Positions 36,369 to 48,552 of a stretch of DNA of 64,000 bases are shown here, in pieces (the first letter of the stretch is position 1; each line of letters starts with the position of its first letter). Made by a program: the position numbers and the translations under genes. Below the pieces are notes generated by a model. The model searched no databases. It was not told where the DNA came from and saw only the letters and a program-made list of their open reading frames with translations. The DNA is from Hydractinia echinata (Eukaryota > Cnidaria > Hydrozoa > Anthoathecata > Hydractiniidae), in contig JASGCC010000017.1 of assembly GCA_030067915.1 (NCBI GenBank), positions 2,362,445 through 2,426,444 of the forward strand, read 5' to 3'.

Positions 36369-39300
36369 ATGTTTGAAGAACCTTGTGTTTTTGTTTTATT
36401 CTTTCTCGTTGTTCAAGTTTACACCAATGAGCCCTCACATCTACATGGTCAAAACATCGAGAATCGGTTTAGAAATCGTTTAATAGGGAAGATAGTTGAA
36501 CATTTATCAGATGGCGTTGATGGAAATCGCGACATTTTGACTGTACAGAACGTTGGCAGATTGTTCAATGAATTGGGTTTTAAAAATTGTTTAAAAAACG
36601 AAAAGTCTCAAACTTGCAATCTAGTAAGTAGTCTTATGTTTTGAAGATTCTTTTCTGTTTTCTTGTTTTTTTATGAAAGAAAATTCTTAGCAGCTGCTAA
36701 ACTTTTTTTTTTTATGTAAAAACAACTTCTTTTTAAAATTTAGTGTGCAACGGCAATATCTTTTTTTGGAAAGCAAGGGTATTAACACAACAAAAACCTT
36801 TACCGTGGAAGAATTCAAGTCACTTTTAAACGGCATAATATATATTCTGACGAAACATAGCAGACGAGAAAGTTTGGGTGTCGTGTGCAAAACATTTCTC
36901 GAAAGCCAGCTGTCAATTATAAACACGGATGAATACGGCTTGTTGAAAAAACAATATGGCGGGGTTTTAAATGAACAAAGTTTAAACAAAATATTAAATG
37001 ATATAAACGAAACGATTGGAAGAACGTTGAATCATAAAAATAAGGTATATATATATAATAATTCATTCATTTACTTTTTTATGTTTTTTATTTATTTTTA
37101 CTTTCATGTTGAACATCAGTTTTTTGTATGTTTTTATCTTCCCAGTTTTCTGTTGATACGAGAATTACAGAAGATCAAGACAAAAAACTTAAAAAAACAC
37201 AGCTTAATAAATTTCACAAAGAATTCGCTGTGCTTGTGTACAAAATAGATAAAATTCTCTTCTTCAAGTAGCTACTGCCCTGTGTGTCTTTTTTCAACGT
37301 GCTGAAAAGTTCAACCTTTTGATATATCTCCACTCAACTTCTAAACAATTATTTCAAGAAAATATTGACTGTCATTATTTCGTCATTACTTAGCGTGTCT
37401 ATAATAAAATTGGATTGATGAAATTTTTCATTTTTATAGCTAGATGTAGCTAAGTAGAATCTTATTTTTGGTGCCCTGGCTTGCAAGCCCATTGCCTTAT
37501 GAATCAATTTTTATTAGTTGATAACTTCTACATGAAATAAAATGCACTCTGGGTCAGTGCGCAGGTGAGAGCTACAAAAAAAAACATTTCGTTCAATAAA
37601 AAAAACCTTAGCAAGATAACTAACAACAAACTTTTGAAATTCATTTCTTCATGCATGTTAAAACGCCACGCTGTTGCGGTTTTGTTTTCTGTTGTTTTGA
37701 ATTCAAGAGAAAGCATGGCCATAACTGGTAAATGTTACTGAGCACAGAGAAAGGAAGCGAGCAAACAGAATTCACTAATTCAACTGCATACTATAACCAG
37801 TTTAGCAAGATTTTATAAGTCGTTAAATTTTTTAAATTAGCATGTTAAATATGCAATTTTAATAAATCACAATTTCTATTTTGTAACAATCCTTACATAT
37901 TTTATCAAACTCGAATATAGACGCTCATATATTATTAAATTTTTATTTCACTAAACTCAATCGGTTATAAATAATAAGGTATTCTATTTTTTTAATAAAT
38001 ATTACGAAATACAAGCTATAACTAAACATACACTGCTTCTATGGGTACTGTGCTTTTAAATTAATTATTCGAAACAAAACTTGACCCATTAGGGAAACGA
38101 TTGTGGTCTCACACTTATCGGACAAAGTTATGTTTGACGAAAATTGTCACGCGAAAGATTTTGAGTGTATAGGGGAAAATAATATCACGAATATACTTTA
38201 TAAGAATATCGAAAGTAGGTTTATCTCAAAAAGGTCTGGGGACGAGAATGACTATTGGGGAGAACTTGCTAAAACTTATCACTTCTCACATCATTTCAAT
38301 TATAAAATTTATGCATACGGGAATCTATTAAGTATTTTTTTCAAATCTTAGTGCATTAATTTTCGGACAGGTTTTACAGTACAGGAAATACTCTCAGTCT
38401 AGTAAAGTATGGTACAATGAAGAGGAAAAAACTGTTGATAAAAAAGACCCTTGATGTGAATTTATAGCAATGTCAAAAATACATAGCAAAATATTCGCGT
38501 GTCCTGCGTCCTGCTTACTCAACTTTTACACGAGAGCATTTCGTTGTTTCTCGGACGCTAACAAACCACACCAACAAACGGATTAAATGGATTTTAGAAT
38601 GAATTTCTGACAATGAAATACTGGTTTTATCATAAAACTTTTGCAATTATCAAAAATCACTTCATTTGCAAGGGAAAAAAATATTTAGCGATTGGCAATT
38701 TTTTTTCTTTCTTTCTATTCTCTGATTATTAGTAATCCATTACTGTTTCAATAAATCGGGATATCCGATAAATTTTCGTAGCACTAAAGAAGAATAAAAA
38801 CACTAAACATTGTTCTAGTGGATGATTAAGGAAGAAATAAATCACTAACTCCCGTTTTTTGATTTTTTTCTGGTGAAAAAACTTTCGCATCTTGAAAAAA
38901 AAAACCATGAATTCGCGTTTTACTGATTTTTATTCTCCAAATGCATAAACTTTCGCAAAAATTACCAAAAAGACACGAAAGTTTCTGCCCGTAGGTAAGA
39001 ATTAAAACAACAAATGAGTAGCTATCATAATGGCTCAATCTGCTGCAATGCTGTCCTGAATAGAAAAGAAATGATTGTCATATTCAAATTTGTTGATTAT
39101 AGTGTTTCTCAGTTGATGACGTCATCCGTGGAGCAAACGTATCGGCAGACAAAATATCAGCCGGCGACTTTGGGTATGTCAGGTCGTATATCATACTTCA
39201 ACTTCTTGATAAGAAATGTATTCGCTTGGAACAAGATCTTCACAAATACAACGAACACGATGGACACGATCACGATGGACACGATCACGATGAGTTCGAA

Positions 39301-42300
39301 TTTGACCTCGATGGCTTCGATAGCAGCGATCACGAAAAAGAACACGACCACGATAAACACGACCACGATAAACACGATCACGATAAACACGAAAATGATA
39401 CTCACGAACATGACACGGCAATAACGGTGAAAAAAAGTTTTTTCATTGAGCAATTATTTTCCCATTATGGTAATAAGAGTCACATGACGTCTGAAAATTT
39501 TGAACATTTGGTCAAAAAATTAAAACTTGGAAAAGAGGTTTATGCTGAAGATGAGCATGCGGGTCATAATCATCGAAAGAGAAAATCAGTCAAGTCCTTT
39601 AGACAACGAAGAAACTTAAATGAGGAAAAGGTAAGACAAAAGAATGCTTTCTTTTTCAAAAGAAAAGGATATGCACCAACGCCGGATATTTTTTGCATTT
39701 ACTTAACTCAAACAGATAGTCTTTGACTAGGATGCAATATAAACTAACAATTTTTTTATAATACAAGAGATAATCCATACTTCTAAACAGAACAAATGAA
39801 CTTACAGGTGTTTTCTTTACCTTGCAAGAAAGGGGAATAAATAACTGAATTCATTTTTTCATTTTTCGTGCTGTAGAGAAATTTCTCATAACTAGTTTTC
39901 TTTTTCACTTTAGTGTTATTCTGCTAAAACTATGCTTTCCGTGTTTTCTGTACGTGAAGGAAGTTTTATTAATGATGTCAAGTTTCAAGAAATGTGTCCA
40001 GCTCTCATCCAGCAGTTGGAAACAGAAAGCTGTAAAGAGACAAAGGAGAAATTATCAAAAGAAGACAAAGACAGCGGAAGTGATTGGAAACGTAAGTATC
40101 TGCTATTTTTTAAATACTTGTGTCAATTGTTATATATCCTCCCTCTCATCACAATGAATCTTGTCCACAGCAATTAAATGTACATTAATTTCAAACTCTT
40201 AATTTCAGCATGGGTTGGTGCCATGTTTGCAACATTTATCATTAGTCTTGGATCATTATCTGGTGTGTTTGCTGCACCATTTAGTAAGAAGCCCTACTTT
40301 TCATACGTTCTTATGGTTCTTATATGTTTGGCAGTATCCACTTTGATCGGCGATGCAATATTGCATTTGCTTCCGCATGTAAGTATTGTAATTTTTTTTG
40401 TTAAGTCAACCTCATGTTGATTTTTATCTTATACTTCACCCTGCAAGTTGCAGTTAATGGATTTACTCAGGAGAAAAGCATCATCAAAACAGTGTTGATT
40501 ATACACATGAGGAAATTCGATAATACTGAAAGTTATTCGTCGTAATTACTTCCTCTTTTAATTTTGACATGTTTAATATTGTTTTTCTTATAAAGAGTTT
40601 GAATGCACCCTTTTTTAAAAGCAACACAAAACTTTGGCTAAGGCTCAAGGTTTTTCTCTTTTGCAGGACTCCACAGTGGCTTATTTGTTGGGAAGTGCGC
40701 CAATTAACCTTAGTTTTGCTTTCAATCATGTTTTCGTATAAAACTTCGTGACTTTTAGAGCCTCGGAAACTTTTGGTGTTTTAGCAATGCCTTTTTCTTT
40801 TCCTCTTTCTTTTTATTTACCCTACCATTTGACAACATGACTCTTTTTTTAGTCGCTAGACCTTCATAAGCACGATGAAGGCGGTCACGATCACAGTAGC
40901 GGAGAAAACAAATTCTTAAAACCGGATAGCTTTTTGTGGAAATGTGTTTTGGTTTTATTTGGTATCTACATCTTCTTCATATTTGAAATTCTGATGCATG
41001 CGTTTAGTGGGAAACATGGCCACTCACACAGTCTGGATAACATTGATGTCTTAGTAAGAAATGTTCCTCTTATTATTATTTGCCTAGGATAGACTTAAAT
41101 TTCTCGTGGTGCACTTATCAATAAGGCTTGTGGTAAACGAATGCTCAGGTATGTAAAGCTTCCATTTAAGCCACAGATACCATGCAAGCGCCAACCCTAA
41201 GAGCCAAGCAATAAGGATTGATCGTTTTTAAAGTATCTTGTATGACTCAACCGTGGATTAAATCAATAACCTTGTAAATAAGAAGCACGTGTTTCACGTA
41301 CCCCTCCCGTTGTAATGGAACGGAAGGGTGGTGCGTGAAACAACTTTATTTTGATTGTAGCAGTTCTTTCCGCCTCGATATAAACTAGCGATTGGACTGT
41401 AACTACTTTACCGTACTCTCTTTGTAGGATGAATCACACAAGCATTTAGCACCAACAGATAATATTAACGCAGAGAATGTAAAAGGAACATTGCAGTTAA
41501 ATGAGGAACATTTAAACACATACATAGTACGTATTGATTTCTGGTTTCTTTGTTTGTTTTATGTTTTTCCATCTTTCTAAGTACTTCCTGTAATACTAAT
41601 AATGTTCTTCATTTTGTAGGGCGGGTCAAATAACGGCATTATCCAAAGGCCATCAGGAATTCACGAATGTAAAGAAATTGTCCATGTAAGTCGAAAATCA
41701 TTAATAGTTAATACTTAACACATGATTGTTGCAGTGAAAATTTTGTTTACAAAAACCTGATGTAATCTTTAAATTTTAGAAGATTGTTGATGACAAAAGC
41801 AGCAAATACAGCGTTTCAAGTGAGGATGACAGCGAAAAGCAATTCTTAAATGACAAAGGCAAAAGTGCTACGTCCGTTAAAACATTTAAATCTGTTGTAT
41901 GGATGGTTTTAATTGGAGATGCAATCCATAATTTTATGGACGGAATTGCAATTGGTGTAGCCTTTACTGAAACATGGCCGTCAGGTTTACATGGTGGTAT
42001 AAGCACATCTATTGCAATTTTCTGTCATGAATTACCACATGAACTTGGTAAGTTTTTGAAAGGATGAATAGATTCACATTTTCAGCGAAATGATCACTTT
42101 CAGTAGAATTAAAAGGATGTTTGTGTTTGTTTGAACTTAACACTTAGACTCCGAAGTACGCCAATTGGCGTCTTAGCAGAGTCCAAATCCCGACATGCCG
42201 TCTATTAGCAATAACTTGTGATCATTCAACTCTGAGATATCAAGATGGAGGCCCATACGGGAGGAAATTTAATTTCCCATCCGGTAGTACTCAGATTTAC

Positions 42301-43197
42301 CAATCCTGAGATAGGAGGTGGCGAAAAATAATGGAAATTCAAGTTTCTTCAAAAAAATGGTGTTAACGCATAATTTTGTTGAGTTCGTTATATTTAATAA
42401 AAAATAGGATAGTTTTATTGGATAATTGTGTTTATGCTACTATTTGTAAACACTGCAGTCCAGCACGAACATAAATGTAACAGCAATACTTTTATGGAAT
42501 TCTCCATTATCAATTCTAGGTGACTTTGCTATCTTAATCAGCTCTGGAATGACCATAAAACAAGCGTTGTTCATGAATTTCATCTCATCATTGACTTCTT
42601 TTATTGGTGCTATACTTGGCGTTTCGTTGGGAACACAGTGGCATGCTGTTCCATGGTTGTTTGCTATTACAAGTGGTTTGTTTATCTACATTGCGCTTGT
42701 GGATATGGTTAGTATGTTGGTTCCAAATATTTTAAGAAGTATCTATGCCGTACACCTGGCTGTCTTTGTGCATAAGATGTTAGCTGCAAACTGTGATGTT
42801 CGGATTAACGAGAACCTTTTTACGGCTAAAGACTAATAATTTGATGTTTTGATTTTGTTTTGATATCTTTTGTTATAACTTGTTATAACACTGTACTGTA
42901 TCTTCTACGAGAAAGCTGGCTGTTTTAGACAGGCTGTAAAAGACCATAATATAGTTTTTCAAGGACAAGAATATGTAATCCAAAGGGAAATAGCATACTG
43001 ATACTTTGAACATATTATGGAAATCTGTTTATGTTAATTGCAATTCTTTTTAGCTGCCAGAGATGCTTCACAACTCGTTGTTAAAGGCTCGTCCATGTTT
43101 ATGTTTTTTCCTGCAAAACTGTGGGCTACTAACTGGTTTCATGTTGATGTTTTTCCTAGCAGCTTGGGAAGAAGACATCAAAGCATTTATAAGTTAA
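36369..43197 (+). CDS. ZIP (SLC39, LIV-1 subfamily) zinc transporter, gene 1
   Basis: Predicted zinc importer with a secreted-side ectodomain and eight membrane helices. Exons: 36369-36623, 36744-37044, 37146 to about 37235 (end uncertain), 39103-39630, 39914-40091, 40209-40378, 40853-41053, 41428-41526, 41620-41685, 41780-42047, 42520-42707, 43054-43197. It starts with a signal peptide (MFEEPCVFVLFFLVVQVY). Exon 4 has CFSVDDV, then a His/Asp-rich run and an EF-like ENFEHLVKKLKLG. Exon 5 has the PAL motif in MCPALIQQL. Exon 6 is TM1-2 (WVGAMFATFIISLGS). Exon 7 has FEILMHAFSGKHGHSH. Exons 10-11 carry HNFMDGIAIG and HELPHELGDF, the transport core. It ends LAAWEEDIKAFIS. Exon 2 needs six rather than seven T at 36771-36777 to stay in frame. 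Total is about 820-830 residues, similar to ZIP4/ZIP12-like proteins. A possible extra exon lies near 38093-38270. Confidence 0.88.
39232..39420 (+). other. His/Asp-rich metal-binding-like segment of ZIP gene 1
   Basis: Within exon 4: NEHDGHDHDGHDHDEFEF, then KEHDHDKHDHDKHDHDKH. It is built from short DNA repeats (acacgatcacgatgg and cacgataaacacgac). It is not present at the same place in ZIP gene 2. In ZIP proteins such stretches are thought to bind or sense zinc; that role here is inferred. Confidence 0.75.
41885..42056 (+). repeat. ZIP core tract nearly identical to gene 2
   Basis: 172 bp of exon 10 plus the first intron bases (from tttaaatctg to gtaagtttt) differ from 59669-59840 at about 6-7 positions. 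The neighbouring exon 11 shows roughly 70% identity by eye. The tract codes for the HNxxDG and HExPHE helices. Confidence 0.9.
42143..42340 (+). repeat. Dispersed repeat in ZIP gene 1 intron 10
   Basis: Shares cttagactccgaagtac, ttggcgtctYagca, gtctattagc, ataacttgtgatca and aaatttcccatcc with 47046-47235. Internal order is conserved with many substitutions. Type unknown; possibly a short interspersed element. Confidence 0.65.
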
Positions 43198-43262
43198 ATG
43201 ATAGCACGTAAAACCCTACTAGTGTCGCATTTGGTATCTAGCTAGACAAGTAGACACAGGAT

Positions 43263-43268
43263 AATAAA
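43263..43268 (+). promoter_or_regulatory. Possible polyadenylation signal of ZIP gene 1
   Basis: Canonical aataaa, 65 bases after the stop codon. Confidence 0.45.
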
Positions 43269-45479
43269 ACTTTCACAAGTTTTATTTTCATTAGAAGTAT
43301 TACATATCCGTCACCTAGTTATTCGCGTGTTAATTCACACGTGACTATAAAACGATGTTACTATTCTGGTCGCACTTACCTTTATCTATATTTTTTTCAC
43401 ATACGGGATAACGAGATGCAGCGTTAATCGAAATGGGCAACTAAACTGAGTCGTGCCTGTTGCGTATTAAGTTTTTATAGACTGAGCCCGTATCCTGACT
43501 TGTGACTACACTGGATACGCAGTGTGGTGACAAACTTAAACCTGCAATACATGAACGAAGGTAAACTCAAAGAGACTTATTACACGCACTCTCACACTAA
43601 TAGATAAATTTAAAATATAATAAATGGTCTCAGGGAAACATAAATTATTTATAAGCACAATTATTGGATTATATTTGACTTATTTTTTATCACAGTCAGT
43701 TTTCTAGACGTAATTTTGACCGTAATTTTGATTTGGTTACGTTGTATAGTTCTATATCCTTATCGTTTTCCCAGTTTTAGAAAAATAAATTTAAACTGCG
43801 AAAACAGCTGTATTTAACAAAACTGTTCGTATGCATGGCTTAATTAACAAAGTCGGTTTACATCACGTTCTGTTTGTGCATTCAGCATGCGCATTGCGTG
43901 ACAATCTATTCCACTATCAGCCTGGAATTTTTTATCATGTCTAGATAAAGTCGCACTCAAAATTGACCATCACTGAGTAGAATTTACGAAACAAAGACGG
44001 GGCCATCTACGACAGAAAAAATACTATTTTTTCAATACACTTGTTCAAATTTGATATGATGGAAATACTGCTGATAAAAGCAAGCAGAAAAAGCGAATAA
44101 AGTTTTTCTCTCTAAATTTTGTATTTTCAACGGCTTGTTATCAGTTTCTTCGTCAGTTTCACATTCCTTTGCAATTTCTGACAGTAGCCATATTTGTTTT
44201 GATTTTTCTTCGTTTTCGTTTATTTTTTCGTAATCAATTTTTGGCGCGTTTTCATGAAATGTTATTGACAACGTCGTTACAGTAGTCTCCGCTGTTGTTT
44301 CGTTAATTCCCTATTATTTAAATGAAAGCGGATTCGTAAATTCGTTCGTTCTAGGAGTTCTATTGTTTAACAGTAGCAGAGTAAAATAATTTTTTAGATG
44401 AATGTAATTAATATACTTATTTGAGTATCTACCATTTCAAGATGATAGTTGTTAAAAAAAAATTGTTTTTTTTGGGAAAAGTAAGTTTACATGTTTCATT
44501 TTCACTGAGAAATAATGACAGTAGGCCATGTCATGAAGCGCCTTTAGGTTTGGCAATACTTTTCAACATATAGTATTTTATTCTAAAAACACTAAGCTTT
44601 CAAAAGCTGATCTGAGAAATTTGGGTGTGTAAAGAGGTCACAACATTCCCTATTAAAGCTTGGTTTCCACCTGGTGTTAAATCGAGCTTAATTTTTTCGC
44701 ACTCATTTCTGAACTCAAAATTTATCATATGGAGTATTTAGGGTGAGGACATTTCCACTAACGCTGATTTAATTCTTTTCGTTGATAAAAATTGTCTAAT
44801 TACATCTTCAATCCCTCACAAACATTATTGAGACTGCAATTAATAAGATGTGCCTTGGTTTGTATGATAGCTTCCCCCTCCCCCTACCTCAATGTTGAAT
44901 GTGAAATTAGCAGAACGTGTGTAGCGAAGCCAAACCTGCACTTCAGAGACGTCAACTTTGAATTTAGGGGGGAGGGGAGGCAGTCTCAGAATTTTTGTGA
45001 GGGATTGTTGGTGTCATGGATATTCATGGGGAGAATAAAAGAAGGTAAATCAAAAAAATAGTTCAAATTTTAGGTTCGTGATTTTTTTAACAAAGACAAT
45101 ATGGGTAATATCACTACGTTCAGAGAAGAAATAATATATAATTCTGCGATGGTATACTTGTTCTTCATTTTGAAGAATTTTTTTGTAAAAATGGCTTTTC
45201 ACAACAAAACATTTTTTTTTCATACAAAAGAAAGTTTGCGCTAACTCGCATTAAAATTTTCACATTTAGGCCGCGAGCTAATCTGAGTTAAAATTAGTGC
45301 GCTAATGAGAGTCATTGATGTTTTCATTAGGCGACCTGCTTAACTTGAATTAACGGCAGATGAAATCCAAGCTTTGGTACTGCGGACTAGATAGTCCATG
45401 ACAGACTAAATTATCTCGACTTATTATTATCATTGAGCTAGACAACCAAATTTTTCTAAAAAATCTATCCACATCATTC
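43269..45479. other. Intergenic DNA with a possible TIR element
   Basis: No gene recognised. An imperfect inverted pair (aaagcttggtttccacctg at 44656; its complement ending caagcttt at 45375) could bound a 0.7 kb non-autonomous transposon. Open frames at 44032-44271 and 44792-45061 lack family resemblance and splice context. Confidence 0.4.
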
Positions 45480-45800
45480 TCAAAGGGCACACGACGTCTA
45501 ATCGTCGTTGATTAGACGTTTGATTCGGGTAGCGACGCCGTAACTCAAAATTCAACGCCTAATCAATGTTGGTTCTGCAGCGTCGATGCCACCGATATAA
45601 GCTTATTGGCTCGACGTATTTTCATAGTTGCCTTGCGACATGAATACAAATGTCGCATCGTCGAAATTCTATTCAACGTCACTTTCTCAATGTCGTTTTA
45701 ATCGACGTGATGTTAACGTCAATACAACGCCGTATAAAAGACGTTGTTTCAACGACTTAAATAACGACGCCATGCTACGTATAGGAATCAACCAAATAAA
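45480..45800. repeat. ACGTC-rich repeat block
   Basis: Dense cgacgt/acgtc/caacg motifs on both strands, in the style of the aacgtt-rich element at 22470. It may be a relative or a decayed MITE. Its ends could not be defined. Confidence 0.4.
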
Positions 45801-45839
45801 ATTAACCAAATAAAATCAATAAAGTCTTAATACCGCTGT

Positions 45840-46422
45840 AAACATTGACAAGTGAACATTGACAAGTGAACATTGACAAGTGAACATTCACAAGTGAACA
45901 TTCACAAGTGAACATTGACAAGTGAACATTGACAAGTGAACATTGACAAGTGAACATTGACAAGTGAACATTGACAAGTGAACATTGACAAGTGAACAAT
46001 GACAAATGAACAATGACAAATGAACATTGACAAGTGAACATTGACAAGTGAACATTGACAAGTGAACAATGACAAGTGAACATTGACAAGTGAACATTGA
46101 CAAGTGAACATTGACAAGTGAACATTGACAAGTGAACATTGACAAGTGAACATTGACAAGTGAACATTGACAAGTGAACATTGACAAGTGAACATTCACA
46201 AGTGAACATTGACAAGTGAACATTGACAAGTGAACATTCACAAGTGAACATTCACAAGTGAACATTGACAAGTGAACATTGACAAGTGAACATTGACAAG
46301 TGAACATTGACAAGTGAACATTGATAAGTGAACATTGACAGGTGAACATTGACAAGTGAACAATGACAAGTGAACAATGACAAGTAAACATTGACAAGTA
46401 AACATTGACAAGTGAACTTTGA
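45840..46422. repeat. 14-bp minisatellite, about 41 copies
   Basis: The unit ttgacaagtgaaca is tandemly repeated with a small set of variants (attcacaag, caatgacaa, gataagtg, agtaaaca). Because 14 is not a multiple of three, one array codes a 14-residue repeat over three units and stays open in all minus-strand frames (SMFTCQCSLVNVHL). These are not considered genes. Confidence 0.95.
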
Positions 46423-48470
46423 CTTTTGATGTCAATTTTGAGTGTTCGGTTGCCCAGTGCATCTGCTTTGAAAGATGGTCTATTAAATGTTCTAGTTTGG
46501 TATGAAACCTTCAAATTAAGATATCTGACTAACCTTGTTCATGCGCATTTTCAAATTTTTCGCTGTGGTATTATTTAATTATTTGATTAAACATTGATCA
46601 ACACGCTACTTCGTAACTTCCATTACTTTAGCAATCTTAAAATACTATCTGATCGTACTGTGAGAAATTTACTTAATTAGTGACGTAAACAGAAACAGAG
46701 ATATATTTTAATGACGTCATCAATGACTTAACAAGCACGTAAGTACTTGAAGAATAAATATCAAGATGGATATGTTGCTTCGTATCCTAAAGAAATATCA
46801 TAAATATTTTCAAAATAAACATGAGTTATCTCAGAACTTGACATCATCAATCTGGGTGTGTCTGTGGGGCGAGCTTGTTTGAAGTCGTGTCGTTTGGAAT
46901 TATAACGAGAGAAAAGCTATTCTGAATACTTTTTTTGAAGTACGTTGTGTATAAAAAATTTAGGAAATAATATATTTTATTTAAAGTCTCTCTTTCCTAA
47001 TCGTCTCCATCAAATCAACACTCCTGTTTAAGGCTCTTTGACTCCCTTAGACTCCGAAGTACACAAATTGGCGTCTCAGCAAATAATGACATGTAGTCTA
47101 TTAGCCATAACTTGTGATCACTCATCTTTAAAATAGCAAGATGCAGGCATATATGAAAGAGAATTAAATTTCCCATCCAGTGCTCAGGTTCACCAACCTT
47201 GAGGTTGGAGGTGGCCAGAATTCCGGTTTAAAGTCGGAAGATTATTGGAAAAAAATAATGAAAAATTGAGGTTCTTTGTCTAAGGGTTAAATAAAATAAG
47301 CGCGTCCCTCAATTATAGGCAAAGTCTCTATTAAGGCGTAGATATAGAAATTATTTGAAATAATGGAACTATCCCACTACCAATCCTTTCCAATTCCGCT
47401 GAGAATGGAGCCAACATATCAGCGTCTTTTCAATAGTTGATGTAAAAGACATCGGCATCGACGTTTGGCTTTGTAATGTTATCTATCAAACTATTCCAAA
47501 GAATTTCCTTCCTTATCCCAATTCTCCTAGCTCATACCTAATAAGATCAATATTCTTTTTAACCTATCAAAATGTGAACTTTCTTTAATGAACGCAGCCT
47601 TGCGTAACGAAGCAATTAATTAAAAATAAAAAGTTTTAATTAACGTTCTAATGAAAAGCTTGACATGTGCGTCAACAAATTAATTTTTTTATCAGCAATC
47701 TCCTTGAAAGCCGGAAAACTCATCAAGGAAGCAATTTGCTACCATGTCGACTGAAAATGCGTTGACAAGGTTGTATGCAAAACATTTTATTTATACTTTT
47801 TTACTCTGTGTTTTCATTAAAGTTTTTTATATAGAAAACCTGCGCTTTAAGCTGTCAAAACCTTTTGCACGCTGTAAAATCTCCATAATAGAGGATTTTT
47901 ACCAGCCAAAAAATAACAAAGCTTCGTTTAAACATAAAATATCTACACACAACGAATCGCGAAATAGAAAACCATACCAAAAACAGACACATAATTGTTG
48001 ATATCAGGATAAACGTCAAATAATGCATTCAACGGAATATATCTCAGCTTGGATGAAGAAAAACAGTTTCTTCCTCAAAGATCTCAGTAAAGACATCGAG
48101 ACTATTGGACTCATAATGCAATTTTCTATTCTTTCTTCAGGTAGTGTCCACTGGCCCAAGTAGTTTTTTTACAGTGACTATGTGTTATAATTTAGTTATC
48201 TACAAATTTAGTATATATTTTAATTTTGTTGACAACTTGGTTTGTACAAGTGGAAAATATAATTAGATTCAGGCGTGTTTTTTAACACAACGATTGTTAA
48301 ATTGTCACACTTGGAAGTAACTTATCAAGGGATTTCATAAAATTCGTTTTCGCAAGTTTGACCATAGATAACATCAGTTTATACCTGCGTAACCTAGCAA
48401 CCATATATTTATTGAGCCATCGTCACTTTTCGAATTAGAAATGACGTCAGTTAACTTTAGCATGGGAATT
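46423..48470. other. Intergenic DNA with a weak small ORF
   Basis: Contains the dispersed repeat at 47046-47235. A plus-strand ATG at 47744 opens 85 residues with one hydrophobic segment (FIYTFLLCVFIKVFYI) near the N-terminus, like a type II membrane anchor. It is followed by a basic tail and a stop at 48001. It could be a small gene or a first exon, but I recognise no family and see no partner exon. Confidence 0.25.
47046..47235 (+). repeat. Dispersed repeat, second copy
   Basis: Related to 42143-42340 (see there). Additional shared ending: gaggttggaggtggc against gagataggaggtggc. Confidence 0.65.
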
Positions 48471-48552
48471 CAATCTCGTTCCCAGATCTTTTTTTATCGC
48501 CATTGCTAACTACATATCAGAAAGCAAAAAAGAAGCTCTGGGAACGAGATTG
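48471..48552. mobile_element. Foldback element of the CCTCGTTCCCAGG family, copy 4
   Basis: Ends caatctcgttcccagatc and gctctgggaacgagattg form an inverted repeat. The middle differs from copies 1-3. Confidence 0.65.

Noticed and set aside
39014..39453. Alternative-frame ORFs over ZIP gene 1 exon 4 (Thr/Met/Asn or Val/Ile repeats)
   Set aside because: Frame shadows of the HD-rich repeat; the frame matching gene 2 is the coding one.
44792..45061. 89-residue frame
   Set aside because: Overlaps the possible TIR element and has no domain or conserved motif.
45802..46514. Minus-strand frames of up to 208 residues (MFTCQCSLVNVHL repeats)
   Set aside because: Translation of a 14-bp minisatellite, open in all three frames.
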